A stretch of DNA of 55,819 nt, taken from contig NZ_SPNT01000014.1 in NCBI RefSeq assembly GCF_004959855.1, forward strand, positions 1-55,819, in the 5' to 3' direction. Made by a program: the position numbers and the translations under genes. Under the pieces are notes generated by a model, which saw only the letters and a program-made list of their open reading frames with translations, made no database searches and had not been told where the DNA came from. How positions within the stretch are numbered: position 1 is the first letter of the stretch; each line of letters starts with the position of its first letter. The DNA comes from Nitratireductor sp. XY-223. GTDB lineage: Bacteria > Pseudomonadota > Alphaproteobacteria > Rhizobiales > Rhizobiaceae. This document shows, piece by piece, positions 17,551 through 26,809 of the stretch.

Positions 17551-17972
17551 TCATCGTTTTCCCCAAAGGTACCAGTTCTTTGCGGATGTTCAGCGTATAG
17601 ATTTCATTCCCAGACTTCTTCACGTTGCGCAGATGACGGCGTGGCGCACTGCCATTTCTGCATTGCCCGCCACCATATCTCAAACTGAGCAGCGTGGCTG
17701 TTTGAAACGGGGCCCAAAAGGGTTGGCTTCGCGGTGAACGAATTCATGCCGTTTTGCTGATGATGGCGATGTTCGGACCGAGGCCGCCGGGATCAAAAAC
17801 AGGTCGCCGAACCCGGATTGATCGCGCGCTTCCAAAGAAGCCGAATTCCTGCGCGCACCGCCGGGCCACGCCGGCGCCACATCGACATCGAAACATAACT
17901 ATAGATTTCATAATCATATTTGCGCTGGATTGCTGCAAAATGCAGGCGGCCCGAGCTTGAGGGCACTGGTTT
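17551..17972. other. Divergent intergenic region before cmr2
   Basis: About 420 bases between the receptor gene (minus) and the Cmr2-like gene (plus). No gene is convincing. It should carry promoters for both directions. No repeat-spacer structure is present. Confidence 0.5.
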
Positions 17973-20498
17973 TTGCCGAAGCCATCAAAAAACGAGGCGA
18001 ACAAATTGACAACGGTTCCTTTGGTCGACTGGGAGCAATTGATAATCGCCTATCTGTGCGGTCCCATAGACAGTTTGCCACACAAAAAGGGCGATGAGGA
18101 ATTTGCCGTGCGTCAGATATCAGCGGCTCTGGGAAGAACTGTCAGCAAAGGCGAAATCGAAGCGGTGAATTCGACTTTGGATCGGCTGTTTTCTGCTAGC
18201 GGATGGTTGCCATTGCCGTCGGCTGATGAAGGCCCCAAATGCGACCGTCCTACCGGTTTGTTCCAACCTGAACACACCCTCAGTGGACATGAGCTTGAAG
18301 TAAAAAGCAAATTCATATGCGAGGTAATTTCACGAACAGTTGAGGGTCTGGAAACTTCGAAGCAGCGGTTTTTCGCGCTTTGGCGCATTTTGCCAAGCGC
18401 GCTTGTCGGTGAGTCTGGCGATCGGGTCTCGCATCTTCCTGCCGATGCACGAATGCCAGATCATTCGAATGTCGAAGGCGCTGACAGCGCCAGCGGGTTA
18501 TTGGCAGGCACCTGCCAGGGCATGTATGGCTATGCATATTTGTCCGTCGCACTAAAAATGCAGCAACCGTTTACGGAAACAGCCAGTTCGGTGCAAGATC
18601 TGTGGGCGGGTAACGCCATAATGTCGTGGCTGGCATTCAAGGCCATGGAGCCTGTAATCGATCGTTTTGGTCCTGCCTCAATATTGTTTCCCTCACTGCG
18701 CGAAAATCCATATATGGATATTTGGTTGCATAAGCGCATGAACCTTAAAGCGATTCCGACGGTTAACGATCAATTGGTCCGCATGCCATCGCTGCCAAAC
18801 CGGTTTCTTGCCTTGGTTCCGTGCAGGCCGGACAGATTGATTGCATCTGAACTGGCTGCATTATCTGATCACGCGGCACGTGAAGCTTGGACCCTCTTGG
18901 CTGCAAACGTACGGCATCAGATCGGTCGAGATTTATCCGGATTATACAAGGACTGGGACCGTTCGTGGCGAAACCAGATCGAAAATGTACTGGATGTTAC
19001 GTCAACGGTAATACTCGAACGCGAACTTGACGACGATGTGATTGCAAGGCATGTCGGCAGCCGGTGTTTCGGGGATGCCTGGCTGGCTGCCGCCGAAGTC
19101 CGGTCACTTGCAACCTCTAATCCCCCTGATCACCGCTCATACAACGCGCAAGCTTCGGCAGGACGCTGGCGGGCACACATGGAGATTTTGGAACGTGTTG
19201 TAGATGCAAATTGCGCAGTACGACACATACCCCGGACCGTGGGCGGCAATTCAAATGGCTCATCACCCAAATGCAGCCAGTGCGGTTCGTTTGAGCAGAT
19301 GGGGCCAGCCGAAGCCAGCGCGTCGAACGCGTTCTGGTCGGCGGCTTCGAGTAAGCTGAGCGTGAACGGAACACGGCTGCTGGATGGCGAGCATCTTTGT
19401 GCGATAGCGCTGACAAGGCGATTTGCAGGCCCCGCGTTTCTCGCTTCAGAATTTGGGGTAGAGGCCCGAGACTTGCGAATGCCCGATACGGCCACCATTG
19501 CAGCCGCGGACTGGCTGCAAAAATCCGGTATGGATCCCTCTGAACTTGAAAGAGAATATGGACATTGGAAATCCTCACGGCTTCACCGGTCTCAGCGACA
19601 CAAAGTTGTTCCGCCACCCGGTCTCAGAAACAAAGTCGAAGCAGCCATTCGCGAATATGGCCAACCGCCAACCCACTTCGCGGTTCTGAAAATGAACGGA
19701 GATGATACCGGTGATTGGTTATGTGGAAGGAAGGCCCCCGGGCCTGATGATGTTGTGCATCCCGCGATCGAAAATCATGGCGGGCAAGATTACTCCAACG
19801 GGCTATTGCGCGCATCCCGCCCTGCAGGACCGTGTCAATTCAACGCAGTGACCGCGATCCTGGGACAATTTACCGCGCTTTCCGCGCCACAAATCATTCA
19901 ACACTATAATGGAGCCGTAATCTTCAGTCGCGGCGATGAAATTTTGGCTTTGCTGCCCGCGTTGCGTGCGGTCAACTGCGTGAACGAATTGCATGAAAGT
20001 TTCAAAACGGGCGGTAGGAGATATGGCGGGAAGGAAAAAGGGGCAACCATTTCGGCCGGAATTTCCTACGTGCATTACAAGGATGACCTTCGAAGAGCAA
20101 TCTATACGGCGTGTGAAGCGCAGAAATGGGCTAAGGACATGGGCAAAGACCTTGTTTGTGTTTCTTTCAACCAATCGTCTGGACCGCCGGCATCCGCTCC
20201 ATTGCCCTGGTCGCATTTGGACTGGTTTGCAAATCTGACTTCCTACTTCACCGAGGGCACTGATCTTGGCCGGTCTAAGCAACCAGTCGCCAAACGGTCA
20301 ACTGTGTCTGATCCATCGAATGACAGAACTCATCGGCCCGTTGGCGGCGCCGACGCAGGAAAATCCGCTGGTTGCAAAGGTCAGTGGCTGGAAGATTATC
20401 TGGTTGAAATCACCCGGCGCCGGGTCACGCACAAACAGGCGCGTAAAAACTACATCGCGCTGTGCCGGGGAGCGAAATTTATCGCAAGAGGTCATTAA
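17973..20498 (+). CDS. cmr2: Cmr2/Cas10-like type III-B CRISPR effector subunit
   Basis: An 841-residue protein recognised as Cmr2 (Cas10) by its order of motifs. The VQDLWAGNAIMSWL segment (about 207-220) is the family signature. A zinc-binding region has C434, C437 and C476. The palm regions are FAVLKMNGDDTGDWLCG (569 on) and AVIFSRGDEILALLP (648 on), followed by ATISAGISYVHYKDDLRRAI. Key residues differ from active members: the N-terminal HD nuclease site reads YLCGPIDS where LHDPPDK-like is usual, and the GGDD cyclase motif is RGDE. It is therefore probably dead for DNA cleavage and impaired or dead for cyclic oligoadenylate synthesis. The start is a TTG with GAGGG upstream. The stop overlaps the cmr3 start (TAATG). 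Cmr1, Cmr4, Cmr5, Cmr6 and Cas6 are absent here. Confidence 0.85.
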   Translation: MPKPSKNEANKLTTVPLVDWEQLIIAYLCGPIDSLPHKKGDEEFAVRQISAALGRTVSKGEIEAVNSTLDRLFSASGWLPLPSADEGPKCDRPTGLFQPEHTLSGHELEVKSKFICEVISRTVEGLETSKQRFFALWRILPSALVGESGDRVSHLPADARMPDHSNVEGADSASGLLAGTCQGMYGYAYLSVALKMQQPFTETASSVQDLWAGNAIMSWLAFKAMEPVIDRFGPASILFPSLRENPYMDIWLHKRMNLKAIPTVNDQLVRMPSLPNRFLALVPCRPDRLIASELAALSDHAAREAWTLLAANVRHQIGRDLSGLYKDWDRSWRNQIENVLDVTSTVILERELDDDVIARHVGSRCFGDAWLAAAEVRSLATSNPPDHRSYNAQASAGRWRAHMEILERVVDANCAVRHIPRTVGGNSNGSSPKCSQCGSFEQMGPAEASASNAFWSAASSKLSVNGTRLLDGEHLCAIALTRRFAGPAFLASEFGVEARDLRMPDTATIAAADWLQKSGMDPSELEREYGHWKSSRLHRSQRHKVVPPPGLRNKVEAAIREYGQPPTHFAVLKMNGDDTGDWLCGRKAPGPDDVVHPAIENHGGQDYSNGLLRASRPAGPCQFNAVTAILGQFTALSAPQIIQHYNGAVIFSRGDEILALLPALRAVNCVNELHESFKTGGRRYGGKEKGATISAGISYVHYKDDLRRAIYTACEAQKWAKDMGKDLVCVSFNQSSGPPASAPLPWSHLDWFANLTSYFTEGTDLGRSKQPVAKRSTVSDPSNDRTHRPVGGADAGKSAGCKGQWLEDYLVEITRRRVTHKQARKNYIALCRGAKFIARGH

Positions 20499-21580
20499 TG
20501 AACAACTCTGAAAGCGGGTGTTCTCGGGAAAAATCAAGCTTGCTTCTTCGTATCATGCAAGCCGACGCCGCCGATGGCCAAACAAATGAACACCTGATTG
20601 CACGCGCGCTTTCGACACCCCAATTGTTTTCTGTCGCAATCCAATTTGCAATATGTCGCCAGGTTGGCATCGACATAAACAATGTGACTGAACAGATCCG
20701 CTCTGGAACGAGCCTGAGAGAGGCCATTGCCTGCGAGGGGCCGATTGGCGAAGGCATCTCATCAATCGGTTTGCGAGGACCATGGTTGGGGCACAATGGT
20801 CAAATTCTGTATGCCGTACCCGCGACGCTGAGGCAACCGCAAAACCGTGAAAGCGAATTGTTTCGGCTCGACCCGCTCGCCGAAGCTCTGCCGGGTTGGA
20901 ATGCACCCCTGCCTGGAATGAAACCCCTCTCGTGCAAAGATCGCTATCGCCGGAATAAAGTCCAGGACTTCGTAACGGAAAGCGGCATGAAGCGTTATCT
21001 TGAGGGTGGCGTTCCAAGGCAAGAAGAAATCCTGAGATTACACGGGAAGGAATTCATGAAGAACCCCTGGCCGGCCGCACGTAAGGTTGGGGCTTCAATT
21101 GGTTTGACCGAAGCGGCCGTGGTACATCGAAGTGAGCTTTATCTTTACGTCGAAATTACCGGACAAAAGCTCATCATCGACACAGTTTCTGCAGTAAATA
21201 CAACAATCACATTCAATATAGAAGGTCGGCATGCGGTCCTTGAGACTGTCAAGATGTGCGAACCCATATTTTCAGGCAATACCTTTGAAGCGGCGGACCG
21301 TCGTATGCTTGTCCTTACAACGCCGGCGCTTTTGAACGGCTGGCGCCCAAACGGATTGAAGCTGATTGCGGCTGCAATATCGGACTGTGATGTGGTGCCG
21401 GGCGCTGAACCAAATCAGGTATTCCATGCGCCCGGCTTATTCGCGGTGCCGGCCGGCTCTGTATTTTTTTTGCGGGCGGGAAGGAATACCACCAATCGGC
21501 AAGTACAATCCTTGGGTTTGGAAAGGGACGCCGTGAACGGTTGGGGCTCGGTTCTCGAGGGGACTTGGAATTATGCATGA
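20498..21580 (+). CDS. cmr3: Cmr3-like type III-B CRISPR subunit
   Basis: A 360-residue protein with the layout of Cmr3, the Cas5-like RAMP protein that binds the 5' handle of the crRNA and contacts Cmr2. Recognisable pieces are the N-terminal GPWLGHNGQILYAVPATL, a central KVGASIGLTEAAVV...SELYLYVEI (the position of the conserved glycine-rich GI-x(n)-LY segment), and a C-terminal LFAVPAGSVFFLRAG followed by GWGSVLEGTW. Translation is coupled to cmr2 through a one-base TAATG overlap. Its 3' end overlaps the start of a lipoprotein gene. With no other Cmr subunits in the window it cannot form a full complex unless they are encoded elsewhere. Confidence 0.8.
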   Translation: MNNSESGCSREKSSLLLRIMQADAADGQTNEHLIARALSTPQLFSVAIQFAICRQVGIDINNVTEQIRSGTSLREAIACEGPIGEGISSIGLRGPWLGHNGQILYAVPATLRQPQNRESELFRLDPLAEALPGWNAPLPGMKPLSCKDRYRRNKVQDFVTESGMKRYLEGGVPRQEEILRLHGKEFMKNPWPAARKVGASIGLTEAAVVHRSELYLYVEITGQKLIIDTVSAVNTTITFNIEGRHAVLETVKMCEPIFSGNTFEAADRRMLVLTTPALLNGWRPNGLKLIAAAISDCDVVPGAEPNQVFHAPGLFAVPAGSVFFLRAGRNTTNRQVQSLGLERDAVNGWGSVLEGTWNYA

Positions 21581-21914
21581 ATCTGTTGTGCTGAGATTTG
21601 CTGCTGTGCTGGTTTTACTCGCTGTCCTGGTTGGTTGCGCAAAGGCACCTGAGTCCATCGCACCGGCATATGTGTCCGCGGTCAATTATTCGGGCTGGAC
21701 ATGAAACCAGCTTAGCCAGGAAGCGTTGCACCTGGAAGGTGCTCTTGCCACGGCTTCGCAACAGCAGGAGAAAGCCCGGGTGAATGATGTCGTCGGCGTC
21801 ATACTGATTGGCTTGCCGGTATCATCCTTAAGCGGCGACAATATCGCCCCGCAGATTGCCCGATTAAAGGGTGAGAAGGAAGCAATCAGACAAGCGCAAA
21901 TCAAACGCTGTTGA
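21573..21914 (+). pseudogene. Lipoprotein gene with an in-frame TGA
   Basis: It begins at the ATG at 21573, inside the cmr3 stop region, with a lipoprotein signal (VLLAVLVGC, lipobox ending at C22). It reads to YSGWT, meets TGA at 21702-21704, then continues in the same frame with NQLSQEALHLEGALA, VGVILIGLPVSSLSG and ends IKRC. The post-stop part has clear protein character. Relatives of this small lipoprotein family usually carry cysteine right after the WT, so a TGC-to-TGA change is the simple explanation. Reading through as selenocysteine or tryptophan is possible in principle, but no supporting element was found. Confidence 0.7.
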
Positions 21915-22319
21915 ATAACTTGGGCAAGGAACTGTTTCGGCTGTCCTCCGTGCTTTGTTCCCATTCCGAACGGGATGATTACCGCACAATCATGTCTTTT
22001 GATGCTGCAACCTGGCCCACAGGGATGGTAGGCACCGACAAGAGCGACGACACTTTCATCATGTCCGATGGAAAAACTGGGAAAACGTTGGCAAGTTCAT
22101 CAACCAGGCGGTGTCAAATGTCCTTCGCATGTATGGACCTCCCTCTCATTGCAAGCCTTTTCGATCACGTTGGCATGCGGGCATGTATCCGGCCTGTGAC
22201 CTGGCCATAATGGGGTAGCGCCAAACACATTGGAGGCTTCATGGAGCCGGTGCGAAAACACGGCGTGATTTCCGGTCAGGGTTGCCCTGGCGGTCCATCA
22301 TTGAGCTTGCGATTTCCGG
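21915..22319. other. Intergenic, no gene recognised
   Basis: About 400 bases between the lipoprotein and the IS110-type remnant. The only frames are short and lack coding character. It probably contains the breakpoint of an old insertion. Confidence 0.4.
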
Positions 22320-22503
22320 GGTGGATTGAGCGGTTCGATGGGGCGGAGAGTAGAACTCCTCTTGTTGTTGGCGCAGGACGGCCCAGATAATTCGTGCCAG
22401 TTTTATCGGCGACGGCGACACAGACATTATTGATGTGCGCGGTCTTCATCTTGATTGTCGCGCCGCAGGCGTCCCCAAAACCCACCATTCTTCTGTACCG
22501 CAC
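22320..22503 (-). mobile_element. Remnant of an IS110/IS1111-type transposase C-terminus
   Basis: Two adjacent minus-strand frames together resemble the end of an IS110-family transposase: KTAHINNVCVAVADK in one and IKLARIIWAVLRQQQEEFY in the other, separated by a frameshift. The (V/A)A-x-A-(D/N)K-x-ARIIWA-x-LR pattern is typical. Nothing of the N-terminal catalytic part remains. Confidence 0.5.
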
Positions 22504-22580
22504 AGCCCCGTTCCAGATCAGTATCTGATCTTTGGTCAGGCTTGATTTTCGGCGATGTGAAGGCGCTGATCCGAAGGCGT

Positions 22581-23132
22581 ATGGAAATGTGGCAAATTAT
22601 GCAGCCTCTGACGTGCGATCATCAAAGCGCACGATCAAACAATCAGAGATATGCATTGAAATTCTTCAGATCAATTGCAAATTATTTATCTATACTTTTT
22701 CTTGTTTGGCTGATATTCGCTAATTTTGACATTTCGTTTGATCGCAATGTGATCCGACTGTATGCAACTTCTGAACCATCTGATATTGGAAACAAAGACA
22801 TAATTGGATTTTCTCGGCAGGTCCCTCTTGGTGTTTTGGAGGTACGTTTAAGGCACGGTTCTGTACAAATTACAAAAGATTTTGTTGTAAGTACTTACAA
22901 AAACTGCCTGATTGTCGACTTGAAAAATTGGACCTGCATGGAATCGAATGGTACCTGTGGTTTTGGTCTCTATGAAGGCGTTTACTATACTTGGGCGTGC
23001 CAACATATATCGCCTTTTGAAAAATACACTTTTGTCACCCGCTTGAGATATATCGTTCTTGGCTGCAGTTGGGATTGGGAAGGCGGGCCGCAGCAAATGT
23101 TTACTTGTGCTTTGCGTCCATTTGTCAATTAG
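22581..23132 (+). CDS. Hypothetical single-pass membrane protein
   Basis: A protein of about 183 residues of unknown function in an AT-richer stretch than its surroundings, suggesting separate origin. After a polar N-terminus there is one strong membrane helix (YLSILFLVWLIFANF), then an exported or lumenal domain with several cysteines (YKNCLIVDL, WTCMESNGTCGFG, YTWACQH, LGCSWDW, MFTCAL) that could form disulphides. The frame is open upstream to 22455, but the added residues look non-coding, so the ATG at 22581 is preferred. It has no obvious operon partner and sits between transposon remnants. Confidence 0.6.
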   Translation: MEMWQIMQPLTCDHQSARSNNQRYALKFFRSIANYLSILFLVWLIFANFDISFDRNVIRLYATSEPSDIGNKDIIGFSRQVPLGVLEVRLRHGSVQITKDFVVSTYKNCLIVDLKNWTCMESNGTCGFGLYEGVYYTWACQHISPFEKYTFVTRLRYIVLGCSWDWEGGPQQMFTCALRPFVN

Positions 23133-23192
23133 CACTTACAAGAGATTTTAAGGTGACGCTTTCTGACCAGCGCAACTCGCTGGTGGTCTGCC

Positions 23193-23401
23193 TCAGATGT
23201 GATGAGCAGACGACTGCCGGACATACAGGATGGCTTTGCGCTCCAGATGGTGTGGCCTGATCTTCTCATGCATCATGGATCCGTGCCCTCCCGCTGTACG
23301 ACGGGCTCGCCGTCGATGTGGTTCAGGATCAGGCTGATCATCAGCCTCGTCACGGATTGACGCATCTCGGCGGGCAGCGCCTGCCATTGCGGCGTCTGCA
23401 T
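23193..23401 (-). mobile_element. 5' remnant of a two-gene serine-recombinase module
   Basis: A 42-codon frame (23401 to 23273, TPQWQALPAEMRQSVTRLM...) ends in a TGA that overlaps the ATG of a second frame at 23276, reading MHEKIRPHHLERKAILYVRQ. The latter is the start of the large resolvase/invertase family (the VYVRQSS motif with its catalytic serine), which ends after only 27 residues. The small-ORF-then-recombinase layout is usual for such modules. Only this 5' piece survives. Confidence 0.6.
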
Positions 23402-23693
23402 CTCATCGCTGGTCCCGTGGGCGTTCCGTCGTTGAGCTGTACAACTGGCGCCGGCCACACACCGCATTGCGAGGCAAATCACAGAGGTGGAAGCGGCCTC
23501 CGATCCGACGAGAGAACGCATTCGAGAGCAAAATTACGCGCTTGATTGAAATGATGTCTACGAACCCCGCAGAATCGATTTGAAACCCGGTGTTTGCGAT
23601 AGAAGAAGCACACAAGCGCGTCCTTGCAAAGTCGAGCTACCACCAAGTGCATTTGCCGAATATAGTCATCATCGCGCCGCATATCCGATACCT

Positions 23694-23855
23694 CTATGCC
23701 TCCTCCAGCTGGTCAATTTTCGCGATTAGCGTCTCCTTCGCCAATACAAGTGCCGCCTTGACATCCTCGACATTCTCTTCTGCCTCGGCCAACTCAAGAG
23801 CCTCGACCGCTTTATTTACGGTACGAATGACCGATTGGAGGTCGAATTTTGTCAA
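23694..23855 (-). CDS. Small hypothetical protein, TTG start
   Basis: A frame of about 53 residues read from a TTG at 23855: FDLQSVIRTVNKAVEALELA followed by an acidic, probably helical C-terminal half. It follows the HTH gene by 18 bases on the same strand. It has clean coding character but no ATG and no recognised family, so it is tentative. Confidence 0.4.
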   Translation of the reverse strand: MTKFDLQSVIRTVNKAVEALELAEAEENVEDVKAALVLAKETLIAKIDQLEEA

Positions 23856-23873
23856 GTATGGCCCCGATGGTGG

Positions 23874-24041
23874 TTATTCAGCTTCGTCTTTGGGCCTGGC
23901 AGACGGGTATGGTAATTGCCCGCCAGCGATTTCCGCTATCCTGCCAGCATTGACGCCAAAATACGCGGCGATGTCATGTTGTCGGTCTCCGCGCTGCAGC
24001 ATCCCCAAAATGAGTTCGGTTTGACGGTAGCTCAATGCCAT
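23874..24041 (-). CDS. Small helix-turn-helix protein
   Basis: A 55-residue protein from the ATG at 24041. The sequence LILGMLQRGDRQHDIAAYFG followed by VNAGRIAEIAGG is a canonical helix-turn-helix, of the kind found in sigma-70 region 4-like and phage terminase-type DNA-binding proteins. It ends with a charged tail. It could be a small regulator of a mobile element. It is too short for most gene callers. Confidence 0.6.
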   Translation of the reverse strand: MALSYRQTELILGMLQRGDRQHDIAAYFGVNAGRIAEIAGGQLPYPSARPKDEAE

Positions 24042-24207
24042 GGTTATTGTCCAACGGAGCCGGAACGTTTCCTGAAATCAAGATCACTGCGAACCTGCCG
24101 GGCTATCGTTTGCACGTGCTCGTACATCTCGAATGAAGTCATCGAGATTCCAAAGCCGAGCCCGCTGGTCATTCGAGTTTGCGTCTTCGCTCTTGCGAAT
24201 GAGACAG

Positions 24208-24531
24208 TCATTGGACACAAGCAAACAGGTGTTCATTTACGCAGTCGGTTGGGCTACATGACGTGAAGCCTATATTGGCGTAAGTCTGGCATATGGTGCC
24301 ATTGCATTTCTGCTGCGTGCTTAAATAGAGCGGTTCGCGATTGTGAATGGCACATCCCTCTCTGGCTTTGGCGCGCACTGTTTCTGTACCTTCATCCTTG
24401 TCCGCCTGGATAACAACTTTGTCCGTTTGAAGGTCGGAAATCACAAGAGGTTTTGGAGCGGTGCACCCAACCGGCAAAACGCACACAGCGACCAATGCAA
24501 TCAATTTTCCTTTCGTGTAACGTGATTTCAT
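24208..24531 (-). CDS. Small lipoprotein, hypothetical
   Basis: A 107-residue protein with a lipoprotein signal: KSRYTKGKLIALVAVCVLPV then GC at the lipobox. The mature part has several cysteines (EGCAIHN, QQKCNGTICQ, SCSPTDC, LFACVQ) that may pair. No family is recognised. The ATG at 24531 gives the best signal peptide; an ATG three codons upstream is possible. Long upstream extension in this frame overlaps a repeated GC-rich block and is not coding. Confidence 0.65.
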   Translation of the reverse strand: MKSRYTKGKLIALVAVCVLPVGCTAPKPLVISDLQTDKVVIQADKDEGTETVRAKAREGCAIHNREPLYLSTQQKCNGTICQTYANIGFTSCSPTDCVNEHLFACVQ

Positions 24532-25138
24532 GTGCGGCATAATGGTTTGCCAGGCAAACATCTCATCTGTGTCCCGTGTAGTGGGCGCCGCTGAAACATG
24601 GCTTACAACCACTGCCGCATTCTCCCTTATGGTGCCGACGCGTAAACCGGAGCGCTTAAATACAGAAAGGCCCAGAAGCACAACGGCTCCTGGGCCGCGA
24701 TACGCCACCCCGCTAGGCTGTCGCACAGAAAGCTTGGCAAAGGGCGGTGAGCCAAGCCTACCGCCCGGCGTATGAGAATTTAGGCGCCGGAACGGAATGC
24801 GTGCCTTTGCTTTGCGTACCGCAGCTTGACAAATACACGGTCCGTGCACTCAAGGGGGTATTGTTTCCATCCTGCCGCGGAGAATTTTACCGTCGAGCGG
24901 GCAGCCCAGTTTCACCGGCTGGCCTTCCAGGTATCGGGCACCTGGCAACAAACGGAGGATCACGTTGTCTCGGACCCTTTCACTCGCGGATGCAAAGATG
25001 TTGCTTTTCGGCCACAATGGCCGTTTTTCATCACACAGTGGCAGAACAGCGTCCACTTCCCTGACAACGTAGAATTGACCCCACAACCCGGCGCTGATTT
25101 ATGTTGTGGGAGGCGAATTGGTTGGTAAGGTTTTTGAT
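24532..25138. other. Intergenic with a repeated block and a doubtful ORF
   Basis: Positions 24683-24710 share a block with 8180-8206 (GCTCC.GG.CCGCGATACGCC). A minus-strand frame at 24850-25086 has reasonable codon use (DEKRPLWPKSNIFASASERV...) but no ATG, RBS or family, so it is not called as a gene. The promoter of the downstream porin-like gene should lie at the right end. Confidence 0.4.
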
Positions 25139-26068
25139 ATGAAAACAATGATATTTGCTCGCAGCGCTGGGTTGATCCCCGCGCTTGTTTTCAGCAGCAA
25201 TGTTTTGGCCGCCGATTTGATTGATAGTGAAACGATCACCACTGAAGAATTTGTTGAACGCAGCAGACCGGCTTTTTTCGGCGAGGCTGAGATTTATGGA
25301 AGCCATTTCCACCTTTCCGGAAGTGCAGTTGAGGCTGCGGAGGATGTAGATTATCAGTCCATCGGGGGAGGCATAAAGCTCGGCATCAACTTCGCAGGCA
25401 ACTGGATGATACAAGGCGATTTGGCAGGCGAGGCAACAAATGTCGGCAGCGCAGATGATTCCTATAAAGACAGCATCACCACCACCGGACATGTGGCTTA
25501 CCGCAATGATATGGGACTGATCGGTGCATTTGGCGGGTATCTGGCCACCGATCAGGACAATGATGCCACGGATAGCTCGAACCGTTATTTTGTTGGCGGC
25601 GAAGCTCAGTATTTTGTCGGCGACACGGCAACAATCTACCTGCAGGGTGGTTATCTCGATGGCACCGGAGGCGATGACGATCTCGGCGAGGACTCAATCA
25701 CCGACGCCTGGTTCGCACGCATTGCGGCACGCTATTTCTTCACGCCGAAAACAAGGCTGGACGGTTCTTTTGCCTATGCGGACGGGATCATGGACAACGA
25801 TATCGACTCCGTCGATTTGTATACGCTTGGTGTAGGGCTGGATCATCAGTTCATGGATAACGGTTTGTCGGGTTTCGTGCGCTATGAGTATTCGCACTAC
25901 AACCAGCCAACCGAGGCAGACACAATCAACGAACATGTCATTTTTGCCGGTTTGAAATTCAGTTTCGGTGCAAACTCCTCGCTTCTTGAAGCCGACCGCA
26001 GCGGCGCATCTCTCGATACGCCACCGCTTGCAAGGTGGGTGGCGCAAACCGGCGGGCCTCTGGAATAG
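25139..26068 (+). CDS. Outer-membrane porin-like beta-barrel protein
   Basis: A 309-residue exported protein. The signal peptide is MIFARSAGLIPALVFSSNVLAA. The mature part alternates short amphipathic strands with acidic loops (GGGIKLGINFAGNWMIQGDL, YFVGGEAQYFVGD, TATIYLQGGYL, LYTLGVGLDHQF, GFVRYEYSHY, HVIFAGLKFSFG), the pattern of an outer-membrane barrel. It continues beyond the last typical strand for about 40 residues, so it may carry a periplasmic tail or have an altered end. The ATG at 25139 is preferred over upstream in-frame codons because it begins the signal peptide. The family is uncertain. Confidence 0.75.
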   Translation: MKTMIFARSAGLIPALVFSSNVLAADLIDSETITTEEFVERSRPAFFGEAEIYGSHFHLSGSAVEAAEDVDYQSIGGGIKLGINFAGNWMIQGDLAGEATNVGSADDSYKDSITTTGHVAYRNDMGLIGAFGGYLATDQDNDATDSSNRYFVGGEAQYFVGDTATIYLQGGYLDGTGGDDDLGEDSITDAWFARIAARYFFTPKTRLDGSFAYADGIMDNDIDSVDLYTLGVGLDHQFMDNGLSGFVRYEYSHYNQPTEADTINEHVIFAGLKFSFGANSSLLEADRSGASLDTPPLARWVAQTGGPLE

Positions 26069-26149
26069 ACTTGCTCTCGACCTAAGAGGCGATTCGGGAA
26101 TTGACGGTTGAGCGAAAAGGGAAGGTGTGATTCACCGAGGACCCTGGAC

Positions 26150-26480
26150 CCCTTTCGCTCGGCTCGATCATGTCAGAACGTCCCTGGGACCGCATTCACG
26201 ATGCACTGCACATCGACTGCCGCGACTTGGAAGGCCGCGAGCCGCAACCAAGCGCGGCTATCATCGACAGCCAGTCGGTCAAGACCGGAACGAACGCCAG
26301 GGGCGATGTCGGCTATGATGCGGGCAAGAAAGTGAAAGGGCGCAAGCGCCATATGCTGGTCGATACGGAGGGATTATTGCTATGCTGCGACGTGCATTCG
26401 GCGGGCATACGGGACCGTGACGGTGCCCGCCGCTTGTTCGACAGACTGACGATACGCCTTCCCTTCCTCCAGGTCATCTT
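26150..26480 (+). mobile_element. Internal fragment of an IS5-family transposase
   Basis: The frame [20 protein letters not shown], then [20 protein letters not shown] (with the first catalytic aspartate), [15 protein letters not shown] and [18 protein letters not shown] is IS5-family DDE transposase. Neither the true start nor the rest of the catalytic domain is present. The right boundary near 26480 cuts into the duplicated small-gene region on the minus strand. Confidence 0.8.
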
Positions 26481-26809
26481 CGGTCGGCGGCACGGGCGGC
26501 ACATCGAGCGGAGCGCGCAGGCTTATGCCGGACGGCGTTTCGTAGACCGGCGGCTCGGCGATGCGTATGCGCCCGGTCTTCAGCGAACGTCCCAGCTTCC
26601 GCCCGTCCCCTTGCGGTCCCAGGACCCTGTCCAGCGTCTCGGTCACACAGTCCGCCATCGCCGGGCCACACCCGGGGCGGCGGAAGGTCTTTGCCGAATA
26701 ACTGTTTCAGGATGTCGGCTTTCGCCTCCGCGACAACCACAGTCGCGTCGATCATTAACGCGGCGGCCAGCACAGCATGTCTGATTTTCTTGACCAGAGA
26801 GGGGTACAT
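26474..26809 (-). pseudogene. Broken second copy of the small membrane protein
   Basis: It starts identically to the 138-residue protein at 27015-27431 ([17 protein letters not shown]), then diverges after residue 19 and shifts frame near 26700. A second frame carries the paralogous [14 protein letters not shown]...SKTGRI-like segment ([16 protein letters not shown]). Its 3' end is replaced by the IS5-type fragment. It is a decayed tandem duplicate. Confidence 0.65.

Noticed and set aside
17551-17972. Possible CRISPR array next to cmr2
   Set aside because: No regularly spaced repeats occur here or elsewhere in the window.
24850-25086. Minus-strand frame with fair codon use
   Set aside because: It starts only at TTG, has no ribosome site or family, and cannot be separated from chance; noted in the intergenic entry.
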